64,000 nt of DNA from positions 62,001-126,000 of the forward strand of contig JARUPY010000487.1 in the NCBI GenBank assembly GCA_029817715.1, given 5' to 3'. The first letter of the stretch is position 1. Each line of letters begins with the position of its first letter. Positions 1-11,100 of the stretch are shown here, piece after piece. The notes under the pieces were generated by a model that was not told where the DNA came from, ran no database searches, and was given only the letters and a program-made list of their open reading frames with translations. Made by a program: the position numbers and the translations under genes. This DNA is from Melastoma dodecandrum. Taxonomy: Eukaryota > Streptophyta > Magnoliopsida > Myrtales > Melastomataceae.

Positions 1-1251
1 GCATCAGCAAATTGCCTTCCTGAAGTAGTGGGGACATCATCATCAGTGGCATCGTCAGTATTCACCTGCCTAGCACTGGCAAGACGCATTTCTGCAGATC
101 AAATGGCAGACAAATCATGGTAAGTGGACAACCTTTTTCTGAAGAAAACTAAAACTTAATTACTTAAGGTGAATTATAGATCAGATCATAAGTCTACTCC
201 AAAGAGACTGGGCCCACTATCACCATGCTGTAAATAGAATATATACAGTGTTCCCTTCATATAGTAGGAAATGAAAGAAGGAATGAGCAGACAGGCACAA
301 TGGAATCCTGATTGCATATCAAAATGCTATACAAGGGCTGACTGCCACTTATCTTACTGTCACTCCCTTTGTAGCTATAGTAACTAGTGTGAGTATTTAC
401 CTGTCTCAATATCTGTATCAGGCCCTTCAAATATCTGATTTTGAAATGCAATAGGACCCACACTTTCATAGTGTCCATATTTTTGGTCATCCTTGATCCA
501 GTCAGTTTTATAGCATTGCACGAGTTCATTAAGGTGTGGCCACTGCTCGAGATTTTCATCAAGCTGGAAAAAAAATGACAACGACCAGTTAGCAAGGTTT
601 ATCTTTCCTTCAGACAAATTGCTACATCTAACCAATCAGCCACAAAGATCACGAACACCGATATGAGATGCTGCAATGAAGAAGGCCTGGGAAACCCAAA
701 AGTAATTTAAAGCAAGGCCAGCTAAAGATAATTAAGCAAGCAGAAACGGTGATAAAGTGACTCCAACTCCTTTAAGCGTTAATTTATGATCCACTTTTCT
801 TACTTATGTTAATGCAGTATAGGTACCATCCTTGACTAAGTTAAGACAAAATTCTTCCGTGCGTCAAATAATTATAAGATTTTGAGCAGACTATAGTAAC
901 TCATTTCTTTCAGCTCGGTGAAAATCGTTAAATTTCATACATCTTTACTCTCCAGAGACATCATACAGTTACGGCAAGCCCTTTAATGGGATTGTTAGAG
1001 CATAGGCAAGTCCGACTACCATAAGCGGCAAAGAGATGATATCTTTCTTGATTGATCTGACAATAAAATTGCACTACAAAAGGAGACCGCACATTCAACG
1101 AGTATGATGTTACCCAAATCCATGCAGGAAACAACCAAATTCAAGAGATCACACTACTAACCAGGGGATCCAACCTAGAATAACCACCTCCACCTCCACC
1201 AGCCTGTCTTGAAACTCTCCGAAACCGGTTCGTCGGCTGCGAATTCTCCAT
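1..1251 (-). CDS. SPK1: SPIKE1 (DOCK-family ROP guanine nucleotide exchange factor), N-terminal part
   Basis: Three coding exons are readable on the minus strand: 1251-1162 (ATG at 1251), 563-401 and 91-1, joined in frame by GT-AG introns; the gene continues past the left edge. The protein starts MENSQPTNRFRR, has a Gly-rich stretch, then SRLDPLLDENLEQWPHLNEL, VQCYKTDW, KYGHYESVGP, QIFEGPDTDIETE and DDDVPTTSGRQF. From memory this follows the N-terminus of Arabidopsis SPIKE1 closely (LDPLLDENLEQWPHLNQLVQ and QIFEGPDTD). SPIKE1 loads ROP/RAC GTPases with GTP through its C-terminal DHR2 domain and controls actin and cell shape; only about 115 residues of its very long chain are present, so DHR1 and DHR2 are not visible. 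The start is the first ATG in this frame and matches the family N-terminus. A GA/G-rich tract lies about 500 bp upstream. Confidence 0.88.
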
Positions 1252-1756
1252 CCAAAATTCACCTCCCGACTCCTGAATGGACAAAAGAAGGAAAATAAAC
1301 ACACTCAACAATGCAATGCCCTGAATCTACAAACAAACAAAAATCCACATTTCACCAACTACTCGTCCAACAACTCACACCCACAATGCAGGACAACCCA
1401 AAATGATTAAAAAAAATCCTCAAATACCCTCCTCTTCCCAGATCCAAAAGAACCAAAACTCAAAAAGAAACACCCCCGTAGGCAAGAACCCAAAATGCAA
1501 GAAACGAGGGGAGAAAACCCAAATGCGAGAAACGATGGATCTTTTGATGGAGTTACCCGTTGCTTCAAGGGAAAAGATGTGATCTTGGGATCACTCCCGG
1601 GGTCATCACCCCGCCAAACCCCTCAAAGACCTGCAAGCGATACACCACCCAACCACAATAACAACAACCCTAGACTAGACTGCCTACAAGAACAGTGAGC
1701 TTGAGTTGGCGTTTGGGAGCTGGGAGTCACAAGGAAGTCCTGGGTCAAGATGATAG

Positions 1757-1803
1757 AGAGAGAAAGGGAGAGGGGGAAGAGAGAGAGAGAGAGGGGGGGG
1801 GGG
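1757..1803. repeat. GA-rich microsatellite followed by a G run
   Basis: A purine tract of GA dinucleotides ends in a run of about ten G. It lies 0.5 kb upstream of the SPIKE1 start codon, in its promoter or distal 5' leader. GA tracts are common in plant 5' leaders, but no function can be read here. Confidence 0.8.
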
Positions 1804-4110
1804 ACAAGAGCAGACAGAAAGACAATGGTCATGTGCCAAGTGATGACAAGGAGATTGTAAGAGAGATTGTTTTTGCTGATTTTTATTTTTTACAAATAAT
1901 TGTTCCTGATAGTTTTAATTAATCTATAAAATGCATAAACTTTTCTTTTATAAAAAAATGTAATAAATTTTAATTATTTCGCGTGTGAAATCGAGTTGGA
2001 TATGATTTCTATTACAATATTCGTTTTTGTCGAGGGATGAGCAAAATAATAAATACTGGTGAATTTTTTCTCAAGAAAAAAAATATATTTTTTTTTAATT
2101 GTGCTTTACAGTTGGGTTGCATTGGCTTTGAAGAAAAGCAAATACCCTTTTCTCTATTCCTAGAGTTTATTTATTTTCCCAAATTTGCTAAAATATAATC
2201 TTCATTTGCCTTCTACTCTAATTCTCACTTCTTCTGTTCTTCTTTGCCTTGTAATTCAGATCACATCCCGTGAACTTTTTAAGACTTTCGAGCATTTGGA
2301 AAAGAACTATTTCCAGTAGCCGGACAAATACTTCACGGTTGAAAAGTTTGAATCCCTGAAGAAGAAAGGCTCCTCCACAAAACAAAGGGCTTTTCTTTAA
2401 TTTAGTGGTCTATTAACTAAGCTGAGTTACAACCAAATCCATTGATATTTGGTATAAATCTTAGGTCACTTCCCTTTTTCAATAGATTTTTCTGCACAGT
2501 GAATGCGTAATGGGAGTTGGTGCCTCCCTAACCTTTTGAAATTTGGGTACCAGATCATTGCTTAAAATATTTCCTTTTGAATTAGGTCGATTCAATAAGG
2601 ATCGTTAAGTGACACGTTAGACTCTCTTTGCCGTCGGTTTGCTTCATTCGAATTCAAAACTTATAATTCTTGATTACCCAGAATCTGTTACCATCACCAG
2701 CAACTCTGTAAGTCTAGTTCGTCTCGCATTTCACAATGTTTTGGCTGTGAACGCCCCTCGACGAGTCATTTAAATCTGCAACGAATCATTGACAAACTCG
2801 GAGAAACGAGAGCAAAGAACAATCCTTTTCCCCAACTCGATAATTCAATAGAACTGCGCATTCATTGCTTTTGCGGGATGGAATGTCGCGTCTGTTTCCC
2901 TTTCTGATAACTCGGAGATGGAGTTATGATCAGGATCCACACTACTATCCACAACTCTACTAATCATAAATGACTCTTGAACCTAAGGGACAGTGTTAGT
3001 GGGGTGGGATTTCGTAACGACACTGGATTAGCACCCTTTACAGGGTTGTATGGCTGCCATCTTCATGGAGGACTTCAGACAAGACTCGGGCTGTTTAAGG
3101 CCACGGAAGCCTGGGGAGTGCTCATAGCCGTATCTGACGTGGGCGCCACACTTTCGTCAGAGGAGTTTTGTCCTTGAACAGTCCCCGCCTACGGAGACAT
3201 GGAGGCACGTCACTTCGTCTACTTGGCGAAGCGGCTTAGATCCACCACAAGGAAGGCAACGACGACGCATTTCTTTGAGTACCGTGAGCTGGTAGACGTG
3301 ACCTGACTTGAGGGTAACATGTTGTGTGGGCACCGACAAGAACTGCAGCAGCAAAAACAAAGCATCGGTTATGTATTATGAACAGGAGCTCAAGCGGAAA
3401 CAATTGATCAACTAGATCACTACTTATTCTCTTCCACAATCGATAACTCCAACGAATATTAGCAGCTCTCGTGGAGGATTGAGTCATCTGCTGAATTGGA
3501 ATATTCTTTCCACCAGAGCAAATGAAGGGGTGTAAATAAGTGAACTGTACTGGAAAATCAGCTCGGAGAATCCGGACTAAGTTATAGGCTTCAACGACCG
3601 TCACATGCCTGAATTTGACATATCCAGGACATATCAAGACAGCTACAGGATTCTCTCACAACTCACCAGGTCAACCAGAGCCAGTTGACTCGACATCCCT
3701 CGCCGGAACATCCACCGAACCAACTTCGACCAGGCTAAATATGCCCATTCCCAGTTCAAGCCTCGGAGACACATCACTCATACGCCAACCTCAAGACCCA
3801 AACTCCAGCAATGCAGACGAACATCAATGTATCTAATGGAAAACTTGCCCCGATCCTTGTCTATTCCCCGATGTCCAGAAAGCTTTTGACACATCCGATC
3901 ATATCTGACTTCAGCAATGGAGGCCGCCATAGTCCCCGCTGGTGTTTTCGTAAATTATACTAGTTGTGCAACTTTATTTCCTCTCCGTGATGGTTATAAA
4001 CGTTCAATCTTGTGTGTAGACGGTTCATTTTGATTTATTCGCGTAAATAACGCTTTTGTTTTTTCTTGTAACTCTTGTATGTAAAAGGTTTAGGGCTTTT
4101 GTTACTTATC
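1804..4110. other. Intergenic DNA, no supported gene
   Basis: About 2.3 kb, AT-rich up to about 2.7 kb and mixed composition from 2.7 to 3.9 kb. Short open frames around 2977-3836 on both strands have no recognisable domain and no convincing splice structure. They could be remains of a decayed gene or a transposon, but I cannot assign one. Confidence 0.6.
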
Positions 4111-4111
4111 T

Positions 4112-4402
4112 ATAATTTATGAAATATGTCGGTCAAATTTAATATTAGACAACTAATGCCAATAACTATGAGTTTAGAACTCAAAATTTGATTTAAGGAA
4201 CCCGTTCGAAGTTCATTATTTCAAGTACCATAAACTATGAATTTAAAACTTTGACGTGGTTCCTTCGAAGTATGAATTTGATATTTTTTAAGTGTCGTAA
4301 ACTCAGAGTTCGTTCGACATTTTAAACCATGAGATTGGAACTCAGAATTATTGATATTAGTTGATGAATTTTAAGTTTGACCGACTTATTTCACAAATTA
4401 TT
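4112..4402. mobile_element. Foldback MITE-like element (near-complete inverted repeat)
   Basis: The left part (4112-4200) reads ATAATTTATGAAATATGTCG, then GTCAAATTTAATATTAGACA and so on. The reverse complement of the right part (4402 downward) reads AATAATTTGTGAAATAAGTC, then GGTCAAACTTAAAATTCATC. The two arms align over at least 90 bp with scattered mismatches, so the roughly 290-bp unit could fold into one long hairpin. There is no ORF. Size, AT richness and long inverted termini fit a MITE, but the superfamily is unclear because I see no unambiguous target duplication. It lies about 170 bp upstream of the interrupted gene at 4.6 kb. Confidence 0.65.
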
Positions 4403-4584
4403 TTGAGAACTAATCATACACGTAGGAACAATCCTCGAAAGTTTCACTGCGATTACGATGTACACACGCCCCGTTGCCAAATTCATAAATGTTACGGTTA
4501 ACTTTTTCTTGTCGAACATATATATGATTATTTCTCAAATAAATGATGTGATTCTGATATTTATATGAGCTTTTTGTTGACTGA

Positions 4585-7500
4585 TTCTATGACGAAAACT
4601 CAAGAGATGTATGGGATGTCGTAAATGATTTTTTGATGGATGTTTCCTTCGCTTTGTTGTGTGATCGTCTTCTGATCACTCTTAGCGAGAGTGATTTATC
4701 TTTTTTCTTGAAGTTGTTCAGTAGTTTTCTTAGTTCTAAGCGGGAATGGGAGAAATTTGACGAGCCGGTTGACTGGCTAGAGCTTGTCCTTGTGAAGTGT
4801 GGAGATCTGTCCATCGATGAGATACTTCTGGTAAATGCTTTGGTTAGTCGCCGGCGTCAACTCCTTAGGCTCATAAACGACGAGGAGAATATTGAACCTA
4901 AAAGCAATCTCGAAGGGTTCATTTCTGATATGACCAGAGTCTTGGACAATGGGTCTGCTTCAGTCATGAAGGAGTGCCTTGCTACAAGCATCTTCAATGC
5001 AGTGAAGATGCTGGGGCTTCTAGCTTGGACAGTTCATTATAGAATGTCGAAAGAATGCCAGTCTGTAAAATCCTGGCAGTAGCTGTTAGAAAATAATGGG
5101 ATTATGTATCAGAGACCTGATATGCATCCCATATCTCACGATGTTGATATGGACCGAAAAGAAAGTTGGGCTGACTTGGATGAGGAGCAGTTATTGGGTG
5201 CTCGTCGCAAGAAGAAAGTGACGAAAGGAATGACGAGGAAAAAGAGAAAGAGAAAACCTCACTATGATGACTGCCTAGACATGGAAGTATTGAGTTTCAA
5301 CTTCCTGGACAATGCATCAAGTGTACATTACCAAAGAACAAGCTGGCTTCTCTCCACTGATAATTTTTGCACATCATGGACAAATGTGAGTTCCCAATGC
5401 TATTCTTCATTACGTGCTTTTTATTTCTCGGGCTATAGTGCTTGAAAGACTTTACAAGAGTAATTCATCATACAGATCGATGACATCTTGGCCGCAATTT
5501 TGCTGACTGGCAGGGAATGATATTGAGATGAAAAGCTGCAATTAAAGCCTCATAATCTCGATGAAGACATAAAAGTTGCTGCTGCTGTCAGTTTAATATA
5601 ATTAGCAGACAGGGGCTTTTAATTTCAATGTTGATATATGATTCAAGAACCTATAATGCACTACTTTTCTTTGTTTATGGCTTGATAACATGTTGTGAGT
5701 TATGACGTTGTTGCTGTCTGAATGATGAGTTTCTTCGAATTCTAGTTCTTTTATTGCTTATTGTATTTGATTCTCATCATGGCTTGCATTTCTTGCAGGC
5801 TGATCTTCCAGAGCACCTTGCTACTTACAGCTTCTCTGTCTTGATGAAGCAGCTATATGACAAGAGACATGTTATAGCTTAGCCTGTTTTCAACTTGGAA
5901 ACTGTATATTACATTAGATTAACATCTTATTACACAGAAAAGCATCTGTTTAGGCTAACTTATTTTTCTGGAAAACATAGTGCGGGTTTTTCTTTTTAAA
6001 ATTGTTTAAAGTTTCACATCCTACATTTAATAGGTTCTTTGATCCCTTATTCTGTGTAACTTCTCATATAATTTCTTCACATGGTTAAATGGATTGCAAC
6101 CTTGAATTGATACTGAAAATTAGCCTTTCCTTGCATTAGTGGGTATCTTTTCCGTCATTTTTATTTAGTATATGAATCTTTTATAGAGTACAAAATGGCG
6201 GATAAGTATGTGGATTGTGATATGATCCATGAGGAAATGATCTCTAGCTAAGCGAACAAACTGCCTCGGGGCATGATGCAGATGACATATTTTCATGAAA
6301 ATATTCCATTCCAATTGCATTTGCCTTTGTTGCTGTTCGCGTAGAAAACGGACCACGTCGAAAATATTTGGCAATTGGACTCATAGGGAAATGTATGTGG
6401 TCGCCAGAAAGATGAATTTCAATGATAAATAATATGACTGTACAAATTCAGAGTTTTGAAAGATAAATTAGAATCTTACAGCCATAAAAATGAGCGAAAA
6501 AGGAGGTGAAACGGTTGACGTAGGCGTCGTAGACTCGCTGCTGGCGTCGTAGACTTGCTACAGTGCGCTGCGCCGTAGACTTGTGTGACAGTGGAAGTGC
6601 TGGCGGAGGTTTGTTGCCCCGGTTAAGGTTGCTCGCAAGGACGGTGGAAGTGCTGGCGGAGGGTGCTCACCAGAGCTACGGTTGCTCACTCTGGTGTTGA
6701 AGGTAGTGACCAAATAATCCAGGCCGAGGTATCTACCAAAATCTAAGGGTGACGAGCAATGCAAATCTGTGTTTGGCTGATTGATCGTGTTTTTTCCTAA
6801 GGGGAAACAGTTCCTTTTATACTGAATTTTACTTGTCCCACACGCTTCACACGTCCTCACAACGATCTTCCAGATCGTGGCTCGATTTTAACTTCTCTCC
6901 AAGAATCTCGTAGTTTGTTTTAAAATATCCCTCTGATTTTCTGAATCGTGCGTTGGGATTGTGTGTGTGGGATCGTGTGTTCAGGCCGTAGACTTAGCTC
7001 AGGCCCAAGACATCCCGTAGTGCCAATATGTTGACGCAAGCTGTAGATTTAGCTCAGGCCTGCATCCCACGTCGGGCTTTTCTGGGCTCGTAGACTTAGC
7101 ACAGGCCCAAGATATTCCGTAGTGTCAACAGTTGCATAAAACGATTTTCAGAGTGGGTAGTGTGTGATGGTCATCTCCCTCTTTCTATTCTGTTGCATTG
7201 GCCGTTTCATCATTACACTTTCCTCCATGTTTTACCTTCTATTGCAGGACCTGACCCACATAGACATATCCGAGGGTGGCAGACTACTTTTCTTCAAGCC
7301 GGTATGCAGTCCAGGTACGGCGGGAGATGTGGCACCAAAGTCTGCTGCCAGACTATTCCGAAGTTTCTCCTTGATTGAGGTATTTCTTAGTTTCTCCCAT
7401 CATCTCTCCACCAAGAAAAAAATGGAGCAGTCGGCTGTAGTGTGTCGCTGATAGTTTCGTCACCAAGTCAATCCTCTGGAGTCTGGATTAGTTATGCCCA

Positions 7501-7670
7501 TAAGCCAGTCCCGTCAACACGGAAGTGAAAACGGAATGCTGATTAGTCTGCATTTGGTTTTTCAGGTAAAGCAACTCAAGCAGCAGGACAATGATTGCTT
7601 AAATAAGAGAGGAACGCCTGCATCACCATTAAGGAAGAAAGCTAAAAGGGGACAGGTGATGCTGAACTAA
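4585..7670 (+). pseudogene. Broken lysine-rich plant gene of unknown family
   Basis: Frame from 4585 reads FYDENSRDVWDVVNDFLMD and continues to an in-frame TAG at 5080-5082. The same frame then continues uninterrupted: LLENNGIMYQRPDMHP, WADLDEEQLLGARRKKK and a basic patch RKKRKRKPH, to about 5385. Exon-like pieces follow with good splice sites: about 5800-5879 (ADLPEHLATYSFSVLMKQL, then a stop), 7249-7379 (DLTHIDISEGGRLLFFKP) and 7566-7671 (VKQLKQQDNDCLNKRG). No upstream exon or acceptor is visible before 4585 (a TGA stands at 4582). I do not recognise the family. The TAG could come from a one-base change of GAG. An LTR-like block sits in one intron, a MITE lies upstream and a Copia element just downstream. 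A missing 5' end plus a nonsense codon argue for a relic; a sequencing error at 5080 is the alternative. Confidence 0.55.
6516..7127. mobile_element. Possible solo LTR or LTR-like repeat block
   Basis: The block starts TGACGTAGG and ends AGTGTCA, with near-matching 5-bp flanks ACGGT (6511-6515) and ACAGT (7128-7132). GTTGAC and GTCAAC sit as inverted ends just outside. Inside, a motif of about 45 bp beginning CGTAGACTTAG and running into CAGGCCCAAGA is repeated at about 6989 and 7089, and GTGGAAGTGCTGGCGGAGG is duplicated near 6590 and 6645. There is no coding potential. This fits a solo LTR within an intron of the broken gene. The boundaries are uncertain, and an internally duplicated non-LTR repeat is possible. 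Confidence 0.35.
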
Positions 7671-7791
7671 TGCTGGCAAATGGCTAGCAGTTTCATTTAT
7701 GGTGGATTTGGGGGGGGGGAGAAAAAGGGAAAACCATATAGATAAGTTTTTCATTGCCTTAGGACGACTTTCTGGGTACTTGTTTCCCATT

Positions 7792-8130
7792 TGAAAGACC
7801 ATCTGAAGAATGCAGGAAGAAGAAACGAACCTTACCCAGATTCAACAGGAAGAAGGAAGGAGAAGAAGAAGGAGGTTGGGGAGAGAAAATATCAGTAGGG
7901 AAAAACCCCTGTAACCAATTATTAACAACAGAGTGCGTCCCTGTACAACTCTTATACCCACACTAACAGAGTAACAGAACGCTCGCTGTAGTAATTTACA
8001 AAACACTCCTCCTCTGCTCTTCTATTTAATTCAGCTTCGGTGAGCCATGGGCTTGATGAGTAGTATCCAACTCTAGGCCTTGATAACCTGAGCCTGGCCT
8101 AGAGTTGTTCCTGCTTAATTTGGTCCAACA
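7792..8130 (-). repeat. 3' LTR of the Copia element
   Basis: A 339-bp terminal repeat, identical by eye to 12753-13091. On the minus strand its outer ends are TG and CA. The polyprotein stop codon (8026-8028) lies inside this LTR. Confidence 0.96.
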
Positions 8131-11100
8131 CTTCCCCTCAATTCGAGCTCCGTCTGCGTCTGTGTTCCCATTTGTCTGACCAGTTTCGCAACTTCCTCCT
8201 TCATCATCTGATTCATCTCCACCTCTTGACAGTGCCAATACACAACTTCCATCTTCGTCCTTTCTTATCATACTATCATTGTCCCATACTTTTCCATTCT
8301 CCCAACGAAGGAAACTCTCCTGGCTTGTCACCGTGAGCCATGATCGAGCTCGAAGAAATTTCTGAACTGAGATAACTTTCGTAAGAGTATCGGCAACCTG
8401 ACCTTCCGACCCCACATGTAGCACCTTCAAGCTGCCACTCATAACCTTTTCCCTTACAAAATGAAAATCTATCTCCACGTGCTTGGTGCGAGCGTGTAAG
8501 ATAGGATTTGCAGTAAGGTGAATAGTGCTCATGTTATCGCAGAAAATTACTGGTACTTCCATTTCTCTGTCAAGTGAAGGTTTTAACTCCTCAAGTACCT
8601 TCTGTACCCAGCTGACTTCCGCAACACCATCAGCGAGAGCTCGATATTCGGCCTCAGTGCTTGAGCGAGAAACAACCCGCTGTTTGTGGGACGCCCAAGA
8701 CACCAGATTATTCCCCAGAAAAGTGCAGTAGCCACTCGTGCTCTTCCTATCATCGGGACAGCTCGCCCAGTCCGCGTCTGTAAAACAAGACACCTCCATG
8801 GAGTTCGCAGCAGTAAACACAATGCCATGCTGGATAGTCCCTTTCAGATATCTGAGAATACGCTTGACGGCTTGAAGATGAGCAGAGGTTGGATGATGTA
8901 AAAACTGGCATACCTTATTGACAGCGAAGCATATGTCCGGCCTGGTATTTGTGCAGTACTGCAAACCCCCTACAATACTGCGATAGTCAGATGGATCGGC
9001 AAGTTCTTCGCCATCATACATGGACAAAGTATGTGTAGAAGCCATAGGTGTAGGAACCGGTCGACAGTCCACCATATTTGTCCGTGCAAGAAGATCTTTG
9101 ATGTATTTTTCCTGGCACAAGTGAAGACCACCAGCCTGCCGAGTAACTTGGAAACCAAGGAAGTAAGAGAGATTACCAAGATCCTTCAGGGAAAATTCTT
9201 TGTTCAGACTGGGAAGAAGAGCAGCAAGACCCGCAGAATCGGACCCCGTGACTATAATGTCATCCACATACACTAGGAGTATCATAACCCCCGCTGCTGA
9301 GTGCTTATAAAATAGAGACGCGTCAGCCTTGGAATTAACAAAGCCCCACTGTCCCAAGCACGTACTAAGCTTCATATACCAGGCTCTCGGACTTTGCTTT
9401 AATCCGTACAAGGCTTTCTGCAGGCGGCACACGTGAGCCGGACACGCAGCATCCTCAAAACCAGGGGGCTGCTGCATATAAACTGTTTCGGATAAATCAC
9501 CATGAAGAAATGCATTATGGACATCTAATTGCCGCAAAGACCATCCAGCAGACACCGCCAAACCAAGAACGATTCGAATAGTTTGCTGCTTCACAACCGG
9601 GCTAAAGGTCTCCTTGTAATCCACCCCCGCTGTTTGATGGAAACCTTTCGCAACTAAGCGAGCTTTGCAGCGTTCTAGAGAGCCATCAGAGTGAACCTTC
9701 ACTTTGAAGACCCACTTACAGCCAACAACCTTCTGATCAGAAGAAGCCGGAACAAGAACCCAGGTACTGTTCCGCAACAAAGCCTCATATTCCACCCTCA
9801 TCGCATTTTTCCAGATTGGTATGGAGAGAGCCTCGTCAATGTTCTTAGGTTCGGTTGGAAGCAGGGGAGGGTGAGGAGAAGATGTGGGTAGGGAAGAAAT
9901 GGTGTAAAAGGTCTTAGGTTTGTATATCCCAGCCTTTGACCGAGTAGTCATGGGGTGTATATTAGTAGGGGTAGGGTGACTTAATTGTTCTGGTGCTACA
10001 TCCTGAGTGGAGACACTCCTTGTGGGCTCTGGTGCAACAGACAGAGGAGAGACAGTACTAGGAGTAGACTCTGCAGACGAAGCAAGTGGAACCGCTCTGG
10101 GTGGAGAAACAGGGTGTAAGACAACAGGAAGACAAGGTGATGAAGAGGAGATTGGTTTGGAGGAGGAAATTGTCTGAAAAGGAAAGGTATCCTCATCGAA
10201 GAGAACATGACGAGAAATGTAGATTTTATTAGAGATTGGATCCAGGCAAATATACCCCTTGTGAGAGGCACTCCGGCCAAGAAGAACACAAGACACTGAC
10301 CTAGACTCAAGTTTATGAGAAGTGTAAGGACGCAATAACGGGAAACATCGGCAACCAAATACACGAAGAGAACTGTAGTCTGGAGAGGTCTTTGTGAGTA
10401 AATAGACAGGGGATAGAAAACCAAGAACCTTGGAAGGAAGCATATTTATGAGGGAAACTGCTTCGTGGAATGCGTAAGGCCAAAAGGCCTTTGGAACACC
10501 CGCATGAGTAAGGAGGGTGAGTCCCATTTCAACTATATGGCGATTCTTACGTTCCACTCGACCATTTTGCTGGGGAGTGTATGGGCAGGATACCTGATGA
10601 GAGATTCCTTGGTTTTTGAGGAGAGTATGAAGGGAACGGAACTCCCCACCCCAATCAGAGCGAACAGAGACAATTTGTGCATTAAACTGGGTGCGAACCA
10701 GGGCTTGAAATTGTGTAAACGCTGCCAGCGCCTGAGATTTAGTACGGAGAAAATAAACCCATGTAAAGCGTGTGGCATCGTCAACAAACAGAATGAAGTA
10801 GCAGTCCCCAGTTGTAGATTTCACAGGAGAGGGTCCCCAGAGATCCGTATGAATTAAATGAAAGGGAAGAGAAGCACGAGTAGAGGAGGTAGGAAACGGT
10901 AGACTGTGGTGTTTGCTTAAAACACATGATTGACATAAGGGAAGATGTTTAAGAGAAATCGGTTCTGGAAAAGACCGTAAAACTCGAGATAAAATGTCTA
11001 TATTGGGGTGACCCAATCTGGAATGCCAAGTAGAGTTATTTACAGAGCAACATTTGGCAGCTGACCAGGCGTGGCCATGGAACGGGACTTCGGCTTGTGG

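Noticed and set aside
3236..3637. A 133-codon minus-strand ORF as a gene
   Set aside because: No ATG-supported start with family resemblance, no recognisable domain and no clear splice structure. Left as unassigned DNA.
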